A DNA stretch of 64,000 nucleotides from Neptuniibacter pectenicola. Its GTDB lineage: Bacteria; Pseudomonadota; Gammaproteobacteria; Pseudomonadales; Balneatricaceae. Under the pieces are notes generated by a model that was given only the letters and a program-made list of their open reading frames with translations, had not been told where the DNA came from and ran no database searches. Of this stretch, positions 20,219-30,201 are shown piece by piece. A program made the translations under genes and the position numbers. Each line of letters opens with the position of its first letter. Positions within the stretch are counted from its first letter, which is position 1. The stretch spans positions 124,001 to 188,000 of the forward strand of contig NZ_LUTS01000004.1 in NCBI RefSeq assembly GCF_001597735.1. The letters run 5' to 3'.

Positions 20219-21316
20219 ATGAAAATTTTGATTACAGGTGGAGCTGGTTTTATTGGCTCGAACGTCATTCATTATATGATTGGCCAGACTGACAATAGTG
20301 TTATTAATGTTGATAGCCTTACTTATGCAGGGAACCTTGAATCCCTTTCAGGTATTTCCGGGTCTAGTCGTTATGATTTTGAGAATGTTGATGTATGCGA
20401 CAAACAGTCGCTTAGGGATGTTTTTGATACATATCAGCCTGATGCCGTAATGCACTTGGCAGCCGAAAGCCATGTTGACCGGTCAATAGATGGGCCTAGT
20501 GTTTTTATTCAAACTAACATTGTAGGTACGTATAACTTATTAGATGTCAGTCTGTCATATTGGCAGCAGTTGGATGCAAAAGAAAAATCGGCTTTCCGGT
20601 TTCACCATATATCTACAGATGAAGTTTATGGGGATTTAGATTTCGGTGATGCGTTGTTTTCTGAGAAAACACCTTATGATCCAAGTAGTCCATACTCTGC
20701 TTCGAAGGCAGCTAGCGACCATTTGGTAAGGGCATGGCATCGAACTTATGGATTGCCTGTGCTGGTAACCAATTGTTCAAACAATTACGGCCCCTACCAT
20801 TTTCCAGAAAAGTTAATTCCCTTAATTATTATGAACGCCCTAGAAGGAAAAGAGCTTCCTGTATATGGGAAAGGTGAACAAGTTAGGGATTGGTTATACG
20901 TAGAAGATCATGCAAGAGCATTATTTACTGTTTTGACACAAGGGCGTGCAGGAGAAACATACAATATTGGCGGCCATAATGAAAAACAGAATATTGAGGT
21001 TGTTCTTGCTATCTGTGCTTTACTAGAAGAATTGGTTACAGATAACTTACAAGAGCAATTGAAGAACAAGTATGGGCTTAATGTTCTATCAACAGGATAT
21101 GAATCACTGATTAGATTTGTTGCGGATAGGCCTGGGCATGATAAGCGATATGCTATAGATGCTAGTAAAATGAGTCGCGAGCTTGATTGGCATCCAGTGG
21201 AGTCTTTCGAGTCAGGGCTTAGAAAAACAGTGAAGTGGTATTTGCAAAATATGGATTGGTGTTTACGTGTACGAGACGGAAGTTATCAACGATTGGGTTT
21301 AAACCGTTCAGAGTAA
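20219..21316 (+). CDS. rfbB: dTDP-glucose 4,6-dehydratase RfbB
   Basis: Makes dTDP-4-keto-6-deoxyglucose from dTDP-glucose. Motifs: [42 protein letters not shown], and [18 protein letters not shown], all diagnostic for RmlB. 365 residues. It is separated from rfbA/rfbC by about 7.4 kb, an unusual split. Confidence 0.96.
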   Translation: MKILITGGAGFIGSNVIHYMIGQTDNSVINVDSLTYAGNLESLSGISGSSRYDFENVDVCDKQSLRDVFDTYQPDAVMHLAAESHVDRSIDGPSVFIQTNIVGTYNLLDVSLSYWQQLDAKEKSAFRFHHISTDEVYGDLDFGDALFSEKTPYDPSSPYSASKAASDHLVRAWHRTYGLPVLVTNCSNNYGPYHFPEKLIPLIIMNALEGKELPVYGKGEQVRDWLYVEDHARALFTVLTQGRAGETYNIGGHNEKQNIEVVLAICALLEELVTDNLQEQLKNKYGLNVLSTGYESLIRFVADRPGHDKRYAIDASKMSRELDWHPVESFESGLRKTVKWYLQNMDWCLRVRDGSYQRLGLNRSE

Positions 21317-21396
21317 GGGCTACAAATCTACAGTGTTAAAGAGCTTCTATATAAGATAGTGAATTGATTAAGCTTCTCACAGCATATTTGGAATGA

Positions 21397-23178
21397 ATGA
21401 TGAAAATAATTGGTATTTATGATGGACATAACTCTTCTGTAGCTTTGTCAGTTGATGGGGAAATAGTTTGTGCGGTACAGGAAGAGCGTTTTACAAAAAG
21501 AAAGAATGAAACAGGATTTCCTAAGAATGCATTAAAGTATTTACTTGATAAGTATGAGTTGACTAATCAGGATATTGATTTGGTTGCGATGTCTACGATA
21601 GAACGAACAGATATAAATAATTTTCAGTACCCTATTGATGCTGTTTTTAGTGTGGAAAATTATATAGATCTGATGGAATATTATTGGAAGCCGAAACTAT
21701 CAGGTAAAGAGTATACAAAAGACTACGCTAAACAGTTTTTTGAAGAACATTTCCCAAATGAAGATACATTTTATAGTATTCCTGATTCTTTCTATGAATT
21801 AGATACAGATACACTGCAAAAGAAAATGATTGCAGTAACGACCAGTGATGTTGCTCGCTTTATTGGTGTAGATGAACAAAAAATAAAATTTTATGATCAC
21901 CATACATGCCATGCTATGTATGCTTATTTTGCTAATCCGAACAAAAAAAATAATACAGTAGCTATTACTGTGGATGCGTATGGGGATAAGCGAAATCAGA
22001 CTGTATGGCGTATTGTTGATAATAAGTTCGAATTAGTAGTCGATAGTGCTCAATGTGAAATTGCTCGTTTATATCGAATGGTTACTCTTTATTTACGCAT
22101 GAAGCCTTTGGAGCATGAGTTTAAAGTGATGGGGTTAGCTCCCTATGCAAAAACTCACTACTTTAAGGAAATTGAAGCTGTATTTGAGGAGTTAATGGTC
22201 TTTGATGGCTTGAAGATCGTACATAAGAACCGACCAGATAATATGTATGAATACTTGTCAGAAAAGTTAAAGTATTTCAGGTTTGATAATATCGCTGGAG
22301 CGATTCAGTCTTATACTGAGAAAATGCTAATTTCATTGTTTGAAAGGTCTTCGAAAGAGATTGGTTTTAACAACTTTGTCTTCAGCGGCGGAGTAGCAAT
22401 GAATGTTAAAGCAAACAAAGCATTAGGGGAGTTAGATTGTGTGGACGATTTGTTTGTTGCAGGCTCCTCATCCGATGAATCTCAAAGTATAGGTGCTTGT
22501 TATTATGCTAATTATGAAAATAACATCAAGAACCAACCATTACATGATTTATATCTAGGCACCGAAAACACAGATGCCGAAGTTTTAGCTTTTATTGAAA
22601 AATCTGGGCTTGATACGAAATATAGAGTCAAAGAAGTAGAAAATGCCGAATTAGCAAAATTACTAGCGGATGGCGAAGTTCTCGCTCGTGTTGTCGGAAA
22701 AATGGAATTTGGATCTAGAGCCTTAGGTAATAGAAGTATTTTAGCTAACCCTTCCAACCCTGGTATTATTCAGCATATAAATGAGCTTATTAAGGGGCGA
22801 GATTTTTGGATGCCTTTTGCAGCTACAGTCTTAGATTCATATCAGGAAAGGTATTTGGAAAATCCGAAAGGCTTCGAATCGAGATATATGGCTGTCGCAA
22901 TGGATACCAAGAAGGAATTCTTAGGCGAAATTAAAGCAGGTACGCATCCTTACGATGAAACTATTCGGCCACAGATTTTAACAAAGGATCAAAATCCAGG
23001 TTATTATGATTTAATTGAGAAGTTTTCAAAGTTAACAGGCATTGGTTCACTTCTGAATACCAGTTATAACTTGCACGGGCTTCCTGTGGTAAATGATATT
23101 GCAGATGCCGTGCATGTATTTGAGAATTCTGGATTAAAGTACTTAGTGCTTAATAACTATCTGTTATCTAAGATTTAG
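21397..23178 (+). CDS. Carbamoyltransferase, NodU/CmcH family
   Basis: O-carbamoylates a sugar using carbamoyl phosphate and ATP. The N-terminal ASKHA-like domain opens GIYDGHNSSVALSVDGEIV and has the EERFTKRKNE and DHHTCHAMYA (metal-binding histidines) motifs; the FSGGVAMNVKAN block follows; the C-terminal domain has EFGSRALGNRSI and LNTSYN. 593 residues, normal length. It sits between rfbB and wzx, suggesting a carbamoylated repeat unit. ATG 21397 or 21400. Confidence 0.92.
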   Translation: MMKIIGIYDGHNSSVALSVDGEIVCAVQEERFTKRKNETGFPKNALKYLLDKYELTNQDIDLVAMSTIERTDINNFQYPIDAVFSVENYIDLMEYYWKPKLSGKEYTKDYAKQFFEEHFPNEDTFYSIPDSFYELDTDTLQKKMIAVTTSDVARFIGVDEQKIKFYDHHTCHAMYAYFANPNKKNNTVAITVDAYGDKRNQTVWRIVDNKFELVVDSAQCEIARLYRMVTLYLRMKPLEHEFKVMGLAPYAKTHYFKEIEAVFEELMVFDGLKIVHKNRPDNMYEYLSEKLKYFRFDNIAGAIQSYTEKMLISLFERSSKEIGFNNFVFSGGVAMNVKANKALGELDCVDDLFVAGSSSDESQSIGACYYANYENNIKNQPLHDLYLGTENTDAEVLAFIEKSGLDTKYRVKEVENAELAKLLADGEVLARVVGKMEFGSRALGNRSILANPSNPGIIQHINELIKGRDFWMPFAATVLDSYQERYLENPKGFESRYMAVAMDTKKEFLGEIKAGTHPYDETIRPQILTKDQNPGYYDLIEKFSKLTGIGSLLNTSYNLHGLPVVNDIADAVHVFENSGLKYLVLNNYLLSKI

Positions 23179-23180
23179 TT

Positions 23181-24695
23181 TTGAGCGCCGATAGCCTTAA
23201 TAAACGTTATAGCGTAAAACTTGTATCAAGTATTATCTCCGGTATTGTGAATGCTATAATTGTTGCGCTGGTCCCCTCGGCTATGGGACCAGTGGCTTAT
23301 GGGCAATTAACTTATTTACAGCAGATCTTTAATCAAATTACTTCTTTTGCTGACGCAGGGACGTCAACAGCTTTTTTTACTAAATTATCAGCGAATAATA
23401 ATAGAAAAGAACTGATATCTCACTATTTTTTCTTTTCTATGCTGCTTCTAATGCTGTTGTCCTCTGCTCTTGGGGGAGTAGTTTTTTTTGGGTTTTCTGA
23501 TCTACTGTCCAAGGAGATATCAGCACTATCTTTTTATTTAGGACTGTTTTTGGGATTTGTTGTCTGGTTTACTCAGGTTGCAATTAAAATATCAGATGCG
23601 TATGCCCTAACTGTTACAGTTGAAGTCTTGAAGATAGTTTATAAGATTGTTTTTTTACTGTTTTTAATTCTTGTTATTTATAGTCTCACGCTAACTCTAG
23701 ATGTTTTCTTGTTTTTTCAAATCGTGGCGGGAGTGTTTTTTTTAGCCATATTGTTTTTTTATTTTTATAAAGAAAATATATTGTCAGGTTGTTTTGAACG
23801 AGGCTTTTCCGGGATTAAGGCGACGATTGATGAGTTTTTTGTTTATGTGTCGCCTTTGTTTGTATTTAATGCGGTTAGTATTGTTATCGCGTTCTTTGAA
23901 ATATGGCTTCTTCAGTATTTTGGTGGTGCAGAGTCAGTAGGGTTTTATGGGCTTGCATATTCGATTGCTGCCATGTGTTTTGTTTTTACAAGTGCGATGA
24001 CGCCTGTATTAACTCGTGAGTTTTCTCGTCTCTATGAGATAGGTAGAAATGATAAAATTCTGAAGCTATTTTATACATATTTGCCTTTGTTATATTTTAT
24101 TGCTGCTTATTTTGGATTGTTTATTGCCTATAATAGTGAATATGTATTGTCCGTTTTCGCCGACGAGCGATTTAGCAGCGCGGCTTTAACATTATCAATC
24201 ATGTCGCTTTACCCTTTGCATCAAACGTATGGCCAAATTACGAGTTCACTTTTTTTTGCTTCAGGGGAAACGAAAGCGTATAGAAATATAGGGCTGCTCT
24301 CAGCCTTGATAGGCCTAGTGCTAGTTTTATTATTTGTTTTCTTGTTTGATATGAAAGATGTCGGTTTTGCAATAAAAATGCTGGCGGCCCAGTTCATAGG
24401 AGTAAATATCCAACTGTATTACAATTGTCGAATGCTAAAAGGTAACTTTCCTAAACTTTTCTACGCTCAGTTAAAACCGCTGTTTAGTGTTTATTTAATA
24501 GTATTGATTTCTGACTGCTTGAACCCCTTCGGTAGTGAAACCTTTTTTGGTTTTTTTGTTTTTGGCATTATATATTCATTGTTGGTTGTTTTTGTTGTCG
24601 TTTATAGGGGCGATGCCTTCGGTCTCTGTCCAAATGCAGTATCGGCTCTTGTTCGAAAAATAAGGAATAAAGTTTTGGGTGGTAGATTCTTTTGA
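23181..24695 (+). CDS. wzx: Wzx-type polysaccharide flippase
   Basis: A 504-residue integral membrane protein with roughly 12-14 hydrophobic segments and the N-terminal KLVSSIISGIVNAIIVALVP-GPVAYGQL pattern of the MOP-superfamily Wzx/RfbX exporters. It would flip undecaprenyl-PP-linked repeat units. Start is TTG at 23181, two bases after the carbamoyltransferase stop. Base composition is very AT/T-rich, as usual for wzx. Confidence 0.88.
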   Translation: MSADSLNKRYSVKLVSSIISGIVNAIIVALVPSAMGPVAYGQLTYLQQIFNQITSFADAGTSTAFFTKLSANNNRKELISHYFFFSMLLLMLLSSALGGVVFFGFSDLLSKEISALSFYLGLFLGFVVWFTQVAIKISDAYALTVTVEVLKIVYKIVFLLFLILVIYSLTLTLDVFLFFQIVAGVFFLAILFFYFYKENILSGCFERGFSGIKATIDEFFVYVSPLFVFNAVSIVIAFFEIWLLQYFGGAESVGFYGLAYSIAAMCFVFTSAMTPVLTREFSRLYEIGRNDKILKLFYTYLPLLYFIAAYFGLFIAYNSEYVLSVFADERFSSAALTLSIMSLYPLHQTYGQITSSLFFASGETKAYRNIGLLSALIGLVLVLLFVFLFDMKDVGFAIKMLAAQFIGVNIQLYYNCRMLKGNFPKLFYAQLKPLFSVYLIVLISDCLNPFGSETFFGFFVFGIIYSLLVVFVVVYRGDAFGLCPNAVSALVRKIRNKVLGGRFF

Positions 24696-26527
24696 TGGAA
24701 AATAGTTTATCTTTTAAAAGTTCTTATAGATTTGTATATATAGTTGACACACTTGGTATCTGGTGTGCGTTAGATTTTAGTTATGATCCAAGTCTTGACT
24801 TGGTATTGACCTATGACTTTTCTTTAAAGTGTCATATTCGCTCGATGGGCGGTGATGTTTTCTATGTAGATCATCTTGTTGGTCAAGAAGAAATGCATGA
24901 AAATAATTTCATTGTCTATAATTTCTTCAAAGAATGGCATTTAGATAAAAATGGTAATGACCTTTTCTCTTATCGGGGTGTGCCTTTTGGTTTTTCGTTC
25001 AGGTTGGAATTTTGGAATGATTATGTATCTTTTATGCGATTGTATTTTTCTATTTCAAAATTAAAAAATATTTCGTATCAGTCTTTAATTGTTTCAACCT
25101 TAGATAATAATATACATGATGTTGTGAATGCTCTTGAGCTTCGTGCTGAAGTGGTAGAGAGTCATGATAAGCGAGAGGAGGGGTTTTATTTTCCTATCCA
25201 TAAATGGATGGATGAACAAATACGACCTAGTAAGATTAGAGGGCTGCTTTACAAAATTAGAGCTGTCGTGACTGCGTTATATGGTGGGATAGGTCTTTTT
25301 TTAGATGGTTTTTTTGTAGATAAAAATAAACATACTGTTTTTTTGCAAGAATACCATCCAACTAAAGATATTTTAAACACTCTCCGCGCTAATAAAAAGG
25401 TCAGATTAGTATTGTGTAACTTTTCGCGCGGTTCTAGTCTTAGCTTAAAACTAAAAGAAAGACTCTTACCTATATATAATGTTAAGTCTAATTCTGAAAA
25501 CTGCGCAGTAATATTCGAGCACTACAAAATAAACAAATATCATAAATTAGTTGTTGATGGTAAAGATGTTAGCTCTATTGCGTATAGGATTATAGAAAAT
25601 CGCGTACAGGCCTGTTTGCCAAAAACAGTGTCTACATTGGATTCATGCATAAACTATTTAGAAAAAACAACAGTAGATTTGGAAGTTCTTATTGCGAATA
25701 TTGGTTTTACTGCCACTTTATTTGATTGTGCATGTAAAGCTAAAGGAGTCCCTAGCTTTCTGATTATTAATGGTTTGTTAGGTGCTGAATATGTTGATGA
25801 TAGTAAATATGCTGATTTTATAAATTCATATTCTAAGAGCATTCGAGATAACTATTTTAGAGGAACTGAAGATGTTTACCCTTTAGGGGATCCTCGGATG
25901 GATATGTATTCAGTACAGGATGTGAAGAAAATCGTTCGAGATTTTCCTACTATTGTGATCGGGGCTTCAGGTTTTAATTCAGTTGATCTGAATTCATTTG
26001 TTGCTGTTGAGTTCGAATTTTTATCATCGGTGCTCTGTTCTTTTCAAAAACTTCGCTCTAATGGCTATCACTTCAAAATAATTGTAAAAGTTAGACCCAA
26101 CGGCTATCTGGCTCAGTATGAGCGATTTGTGGCTAAGTACTACCCAGATATTGTTGATGAAATTATCGATTCAGCGCCGATGAGGGATGTGCTTTTAAAG
26201 GCCGATTTTTATATTTCTATATATTCTCAGACCCTATTTGAAGCTTCTTGCTTAGGAATTCCTGTTGTTTATTATCGAGCAGATAATGAAATAAATTTTC
26301 CCCCATTTGATATGAAATCTGAATTAGTAACGGTATGTACGGAAGATGAGTTAGTTGCTGCTTACCAAGATTTTATAAATGGTTCTGCTCGATTTTCAGC
26401 ATTTCTTGATCGTAAAGTCATGGAAAAGTATGTTGGGCCTTTGGATGGCCAGAACTTAGAACGAAATATGGCATTTATTTATAGTCTTCTTGAGAGCAGG
26501 GGAAGTAATGATAAAAAAAATAATTAA
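24695..26527 (+). CDS. Putative GT-B-like glycosyltransferase, unrecognised family
   Basis: A 610-residue soluble protein I do not recognise. The C-terminal third (VYPLGDPRMDMY, then VKVRPNGY and ADFYISIYSQTLFEASCLGIPVVYY) resembles the nucleotide-binding half of GT-B transferases such as surface-carbohydrate and sialic/Kdo-type enzymes. The N-terminal half has no clear motif. It follows wzx with an overlap, so transfer of a sugar (perhaps the nonulosonate, for which no other transferase is obvious) is a guess. ATG at 24695 couples to the wzx stop. Confidence 0.6.
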   Translation: MENSLSFKSSYRFVYIVDTLGIWCALDFSYDPSLDLVLTYDFSLKCHIRSMGGDVFYVDHLVGQEEMHENNFIVYNFFKEWHLDKNGNDLFSYRGVPFGFSFRLEFWNDYVSFMRLYFSISKLKNISYQSLIVSTLDNNIHDVVNALELRAEVVESHDKREEGFYFPIHKWMDEQIRPSKIRGLLYKIRAVVTALYGGIGLFLDGFFVDKNKHTVFLQEYHPTKDILNTLRANKKVRLVLCNFSRGSSLSLKLKERLLPIYNVKSNSENCAVIFEHYKINKYHKLVVDGKDVSSIAYRIIENRVQACLPKTVSTLDSCINYLEKTTVDLEVLIANIGFTATLFDCACKAKGVPSFLIINGLLGAEYVDDSKYADFINSYSKSIRDNYFRGTEDVYPLGDPRMDMYSVQDVKKIVRDFPTIVIGASGFNSVDLNSFVAVEFEFLSSVLCSFQKLRSNGYHFKIIVKVRPNGYLAQYERFVAKYYPDIVDEIIDSAPMRDVLLKADFYISIYSQTLFEASCLGIPVVYYRADNEINFPPFDMKSELVTVCTEDELVAAYQDFINGSARFSAFLDRKVMEKYVGPLDGQNLERNMAFIYSLLESRGSNDKKNN

Positions 26528-27161
26528 ATATTTTTCATATAAATATAAATATGCTCAAGCGGTTATCTATTTTGGTGCAACGGTTAGTAAATCCGTCTTA
26601 GAGAGAGGCGCTGTGCTTTTTTCTCGCGCCCAAGTGATCGATTGTGAAGTTGGTGCTTATAGTTACATACAATCCAGATCAGTAGTTGTGAATACTCGCA
26701 TAGGTCCATATTGCTCAATAGCATCGGACGTCACTATAGGGCTTGCTACGCATCCTATTGATTTTATTAGCACTAATCCTGTTTTTTACGATAATACTCA
26801 ACCGTTACCAGAGAGCTTTATCGCTACACCTAAATATGAGAACCACATAGCTCCTACAGTAATTGGGGCTGATGTATGGATTGGTCAGAGAGTATTAATT
26901 AAGGCCGGTCTTAATATAGGGGTGGGAGCCATCATCGGGGCGGGTGCTATAGTTACAAAAGATGTAGAGCCTTATTCAGTTGTAGCTGGAGTGCCTGCTA
27001 CATTCTTAAAATGGAGGTTTACTCCAAAACTCTGTTCGTTACTGCATGAGTCTAAGTGGTGGAATACTGATACGACTGTACTTCGAAAACTCTCAAAATA
27101 CTTTGATGACCCCGAAGTGTTTGTGGCTAAGCTTCAAGAGGTTAAGCTGAAAGATGTTTAA
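26508..27161 (+). CDS. Hexapeptide-repeat O/N-acetyltransferase (CatB/Vat-like)
   Basis: A 217-residue left-handed beta-helix acyltransferase. Hexapeptide turns run through SYIQSRSVVVNTRIGPYCSIASDVTIG and IGADVWIGQRVLIKAGLNIGVGAIIGAGAIVTKDV; the ATHP segment holds the likely catalytic histidine of the xenobiotic-acetyltransferase class, and VAGVPATFLKWRF ends the domain. The start at 26508 has GGGGAAG upstream and overlaps the previous gene by 20 bases. Likely acetylates a sugar of the repeat unit. Confidence 0.86.
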   Translation: MIKKIIKYFSYKYKYAQAVIYFGATVSKSVLERGAVLFSRAQVIDCEVGAYSYIQSRSVVVNTRIGPYCSIASDVTIGLATHPIDFISTNPVFYDNTQPLPESFIATPKYENHIAPTVIGADVWIGQRVLIKAGLNIGVGAIIGAGAIVTKDVEPYSVVAGVPATFLKWRFTPKLCSLLHESKWWNTDTTVLRKLSKYFDDPEVFVAKLQEVKLKDV

Positions 27162-27750
27162 ACATAGCTTTTATAAGCGTTGCTTTAATTTTTTGAATCG
27201 CCAAATATTTCGGTTGTTGTTCGGTCGCTCATTTCAATTTTTTGGACGTAAAGTATCTCTTGTAAAGCCTGATATTATTTTTGGAGAGGAATACATATCT
27301 CTGGGAGATAATGTCAAAATTGGTTCAATGTGTTGGTTGCTTGCGCTTCATGACGAGCGAGAGCAAGGCGGACCTATTCTTAAAATTGATAGAAATACCA
27401 CTATTGGGCGTTTTGCGCATATCGTTTCTGTGAGATCAGTTGTTATAGAGCAAAATGTTTTAATTGCTGACAAGGTTTATATTGCTGATAATTCGCACGA
27501 TTTTGAATCGGTGGATACTCCTATTATCAGTCAAAGAGTTCTATTTAAAGGTGATACATTGATCCGAGAGGGGGCTTGGATTGGTGAAAATGTTTCTATT
27601 ATAGGGGTTGTTATAGGGCGAAATTCAGTTGTAGCGGCTAATTCAGTTGTGCTAACAGATGTGCCTGACTATTCTGTTGTCGCAGGGATTCCCGCTAAGG
27701 TGATTAAACGGTATGACTCTGAACTTAAAAAATGGATGAAAGTAACGTGA
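27154..27750 (+). CDS. Hexapeptide-repeat acyltransferase (WcaF/NodL-like)
   Basis: A second, different beta-helix acyltransferase, 198 residues. Repeats run through YISLGDNVKIGSMCWL, NTTIGRFAHIVSV and GAWIGENVSIIGVVIGRNSVVAANSVV; the ADNSHDF segment contains the likely catalytic histidine; the end VAGIPAKVIKRYD is typical. It overlaps both neighbours by 8 and 19 bases. Substrate unknown; probably O-acetylation of the polysaccharide. Confidence 0.85.
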   Translation: MFKHSFYKRCFNFLNRQIFRLLFGRSFQFFGRKVSLVKPDIIFGEEYISLGDNVKIGSMCWLLALHDEREQGGPILKIDRNTTIGRFAHIVSVRSVVIEQNVLIADKVYIADNSHDFESVDTPIISQRVLFKGDTLIREGAWIGENVSIIGVVIGRNSVVAANSVVLTDVPDYSVVAGIPAKVIKRYDSELKKWMKVT

Positions 27751-28727
27751 ATCTCGCTGGTAAGCGTATTTTATATATAGGGCCTGAGTTTTATAATTAC
27801 CATGTTAGCGTAAACGAAGCGCTAGTTCGCTTGGGAGCAACGACTCGCTTTCATTCAGAAATGGAATATGGCCTCTTATTTCGCCTTTTAGCTAAGTTGT
27901 GTAGGCCTTTAGCTGCAAAGTTAGTTCGACAGCACTTGGATATGATTTTGAGAGGTGAATCATCATCTAACTATGATGTTGTTTTTGTTATTCGAGGTGG
28001 GTTTTGTGATAGTGAATTTGTGCAAAAACTAAAGAGCTGCTTACCCGATGCCCGTTTTTATATGTATCAATGGGATTCTCTTAAGCAAAATGACTATTCA
28101 CATTTGATAGCTATGTTTGACAAGGTAATGACCTTTGATAGCCTTGATGCAGCTAAATTGAATATACCCTACGAACCTCTTTTTTATACTTCCGAGTATT
28201 CGAACTTACTTAATGAGCGGTTAGAGCCTCTAAAATACGATCTGGCTTTTGTTGGTGCCTATCATAGTGATCGTTTAGAGGTGGTCAAAAAAGTAGCCGC
28301 ATTCTGTGACCGAGAGGGCCTTGCTTTTAGATTCCACCTATTTATCAAACGATTACCGTTAATGAGAATGTTACTAACGGGCCGGCTTAAAGTAGCTGAC
28401 CTTAGGTATCTGTCAACCAAATCATTATCTTTACCGGAAGTGTTAGATATTTACCGGGAGTCGCGTGCAGTTTTAGATATTGAGCTGAATATTCAGAGTG
28501 GTTTAAGTATCAGAACATTTGAGGCACTTGGCGCTGATCTCAATCTTGTCACAACTAATAAACATGTTATGTCGGAGCCATTTTATGACCCGAAACGTAT
28601 TCTTGTAATTGATCGTGATAAGGTTGATTTGAATGTGGCTTTTTTCACCGATAAGACGGTTAAAAAGCCGTATAATGATATTGATAGATATTCGCTCGAT
28701 AAATGGCTTTGTCGTATTTTTGAATAA
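27732..28727 (+). CDS. Probable glycosyltransferase (CgeB/GT-B-like)
   Basis: A 331-residue protein with GT-B-like features: KRILYIGPEFYNYHVSVNEALVRLGA at the start, YDVVFVIRGGF, and a C-terminal LSIRTFEALGADLNLVTTNKHV block resembling the nucleotide-sugar side of CgeB-like transferases. Product and linkage cannot be told. It is coupled to the preceding acyltransferase and 12 bases ahead of rfbA. Confidence 0.7.
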   Translation: MDESNVNLAGKRILYIGPEFYNYHVSVNEALVRLGATTRFHSEMEYGLLFRLLAKLCRPLAAKLVRQHLDMILRGESSSNYDVVFVIRGGFCDSEFVQKLKSCLPDARFYMYQWDSLKQNDYSHLIAMFDKVMTFDSLDAAKLNIPYEPLFYTSEYSNLLNERLEPLKYDLAFVGAYHSDRLEVVKKVAAFCDREGLAFRFHLFIKRLPLMRMLLTGRLKVADLRYLSTKSLSLPEVLDIYRESRAVLDIELNIQSGLSIRTFEALGADLNLVTTNKHVMSEPFYDPKRILVIDRDKVDLNVAFFTDKTVKKPYNDIDRYSLDKWLCRIFE

Positions 28728-28739
28728 GTTGAGGTGAAC

Positions 28740-29636
28740 ATGAAAGGCATCGTTTTAGCGGGTGGTAGCGGCACAAGGCTATACCCAATTACTAAAGGCG
28801 TCAGTAAACAACTTGTGCCTATCTACGATAAGCCGATGATCTATTATTCGTTGTCTGTGCTAATGCTGGCAGGAATACGCGAAGTTTTGATTATATCCAC
28901 GCCGCAAGATTTACCAAGTTTTAAGTCCTTGTTAGGTGATGGCTCTTCAATCGGGATGCGCTTTGAGTACAAAGAACAGCCTTCACCAGATGGACTGGCA
29001 CAGGCCTTTACGCTGGGTGAAGAGTTTATTGGTAGTGATCCTGTTTGCTTAGTACTAGGTGATAATATTTTTTACGGGCATGGCTTAACAAACTTGTTAG
29101 CTAACTCTGTAAGAGCAGTGTCAGAAGATAATAAGGCAACCGTGTTTGGTTACTACGTGAAAGACCCAGAACGGTATGGTGTAGTTGACTTTAATAAGCA
29201 GGGCGTTGCTCAAAGCATTGAAGAAAAACCTGACAGCCCAAAATCAAATTATGCTGTTGTTGGGTTGTACTTTTACCCTAATTCTGTGATCGATGTAGCT
29301 AAAAGCGTCAAGCCGAGCTCGCGTGGAGAGCTTGAAATAACCAGTGTTAACCAACACTACTTAGCCCAAGGTGATCTGAAGGTCGAAGTAATGGGTAGAG
29401 GGTATGCCTGGTTGGATACAGGTACCCATGAAAGTCTTTTAGAGGCAGGGCAGTTTATCCAAACTATCGAAAATAGGCAAAGTTTGAAGGTTGCTTGTCT
29501 TGAGGAAATCGCTTTCGAAATGGGCTATATCGATGCTGAGCAATTAAGAGCACTGGCAGCACCTTTAAGTAAAAATCAGTATGGTCAATACTTATTAACA
29601 AGGGCCAATCAAGGGCGAGTTTACAATGAAGTTTGA
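28740..29636 (+). CDS. rfbA: Glucose-1-phosphate thymidylyltransferase RfbA
   Basis: Makes dTDP-glucose. Signature [34 protein letters not shown]; also [11 protein letters not shown] and [19 protein letters not shown]. 298 residues from the ATG at 28740, preferred over GTG 28734 because GAGGTG then serves as ribosome site. It overlaps rfbC by 11 bases. Confidence 0.97.
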   Translation: MKGIVLAGGSGTRLYPITKGVSKQLVPIYDKPMIYYSLSVLMLAGIREVLIISTPQDLPSFKSLLGDGSSIGMRFEYKEQPSPDGLAQAFTLGEEFIGSDPVCLVLGDNIFYGHGLTNLLANSVRAVSEDNKATVFGYYVKDPERYGVVDFNKQGVAQSIEEKPDSPKSNYAVVGLYFYPNSVIDVAKSVKPSSRGELEITSVNQHYLAQGDLKVEVMGRGYAWLDTGTHESLLEAGQFIQTIENRQSLKVACLEEIAFEMGYIDAEQLRALAAPLSKNQYGQYLLTRANQGRVYNEV

Positions 29637-30201
29637 ACGAGCTGAGATAGCGGATGTTGTTGTATGTGAACCCGTGGTGCATGGCGATGATAGAGGCTAT
29701 TTCTTTGAATCATTTCGAATAGATAAACTGGCAGATTTTCTGGGGTTTAAGCCTGAATTTGTTCAAGATAATGAGTCTAAAAGCTCACGAGGTGTTTTAA
29801 GAGGATTGCATTTTCAGCTACCCCCTCATGCGCAAAGTAAATTGGTGAGGGTAATTGAGGGGGAAGTTCTAGATGTGGCTGTAGATATGAGAAAAGGCTC
29901 TCCTACATTTGGGCAATCCGTGTCTTTACTGCTAAGCGCTGAAAACAAAAAGCAGCTATTTATTCCTCGTGGTTTTGCTCATGGCTTTATCGTATTGTCT
30001 GAAAAAGCTATTTTTTCTTATAAGGTTGATAATTACTATAACCAATCATCAGAAAGAGGGGTCGCTTATAACGATCCCTCTATCAATATAGATTGGCATT
30101 TGATGAAAGATGAGTTTTTAATGTCCACAAAAGATCAAAGGCTTCCTTTACTTGAAGATGTGACAGAGTTGTTCTCATCAACGGTTAACTACTATGACTA
30201 A
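29626..30201 (+). CDS. rfbC: dTDP-4-dehydrorhamnose 3,5-epimerase RfbC
   Basis: Cupin epimerase giving dTDP-4-keto-L-rhamnose. Motifs: [31 protein letters not shown] (with the catalytic H), [14 protein letters not shown] and [10 protein letters not shown]. 191 residues. It overlaps the CapF-like reductase by 8 bases; no canonical rfbD is present in the window. Confidence 0.96.
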   Translation: MKFERAEIADVVVCEPVVHGDDRGYFFESFRIDKLADFLGFKPEFVQDNESKSSRGVLRGLHFQLPPHAQSKLVRVIEGEVLDVAVDMRKGSPTFGQSVSLLLSAENKKQLFIPRGFAHGFIVLSEKAIFSYKVDNYYNQSSERGVAYNDPSINIDWHLMKDEFLMSTKDQRLPLLEDVTELFSSTVNYYD

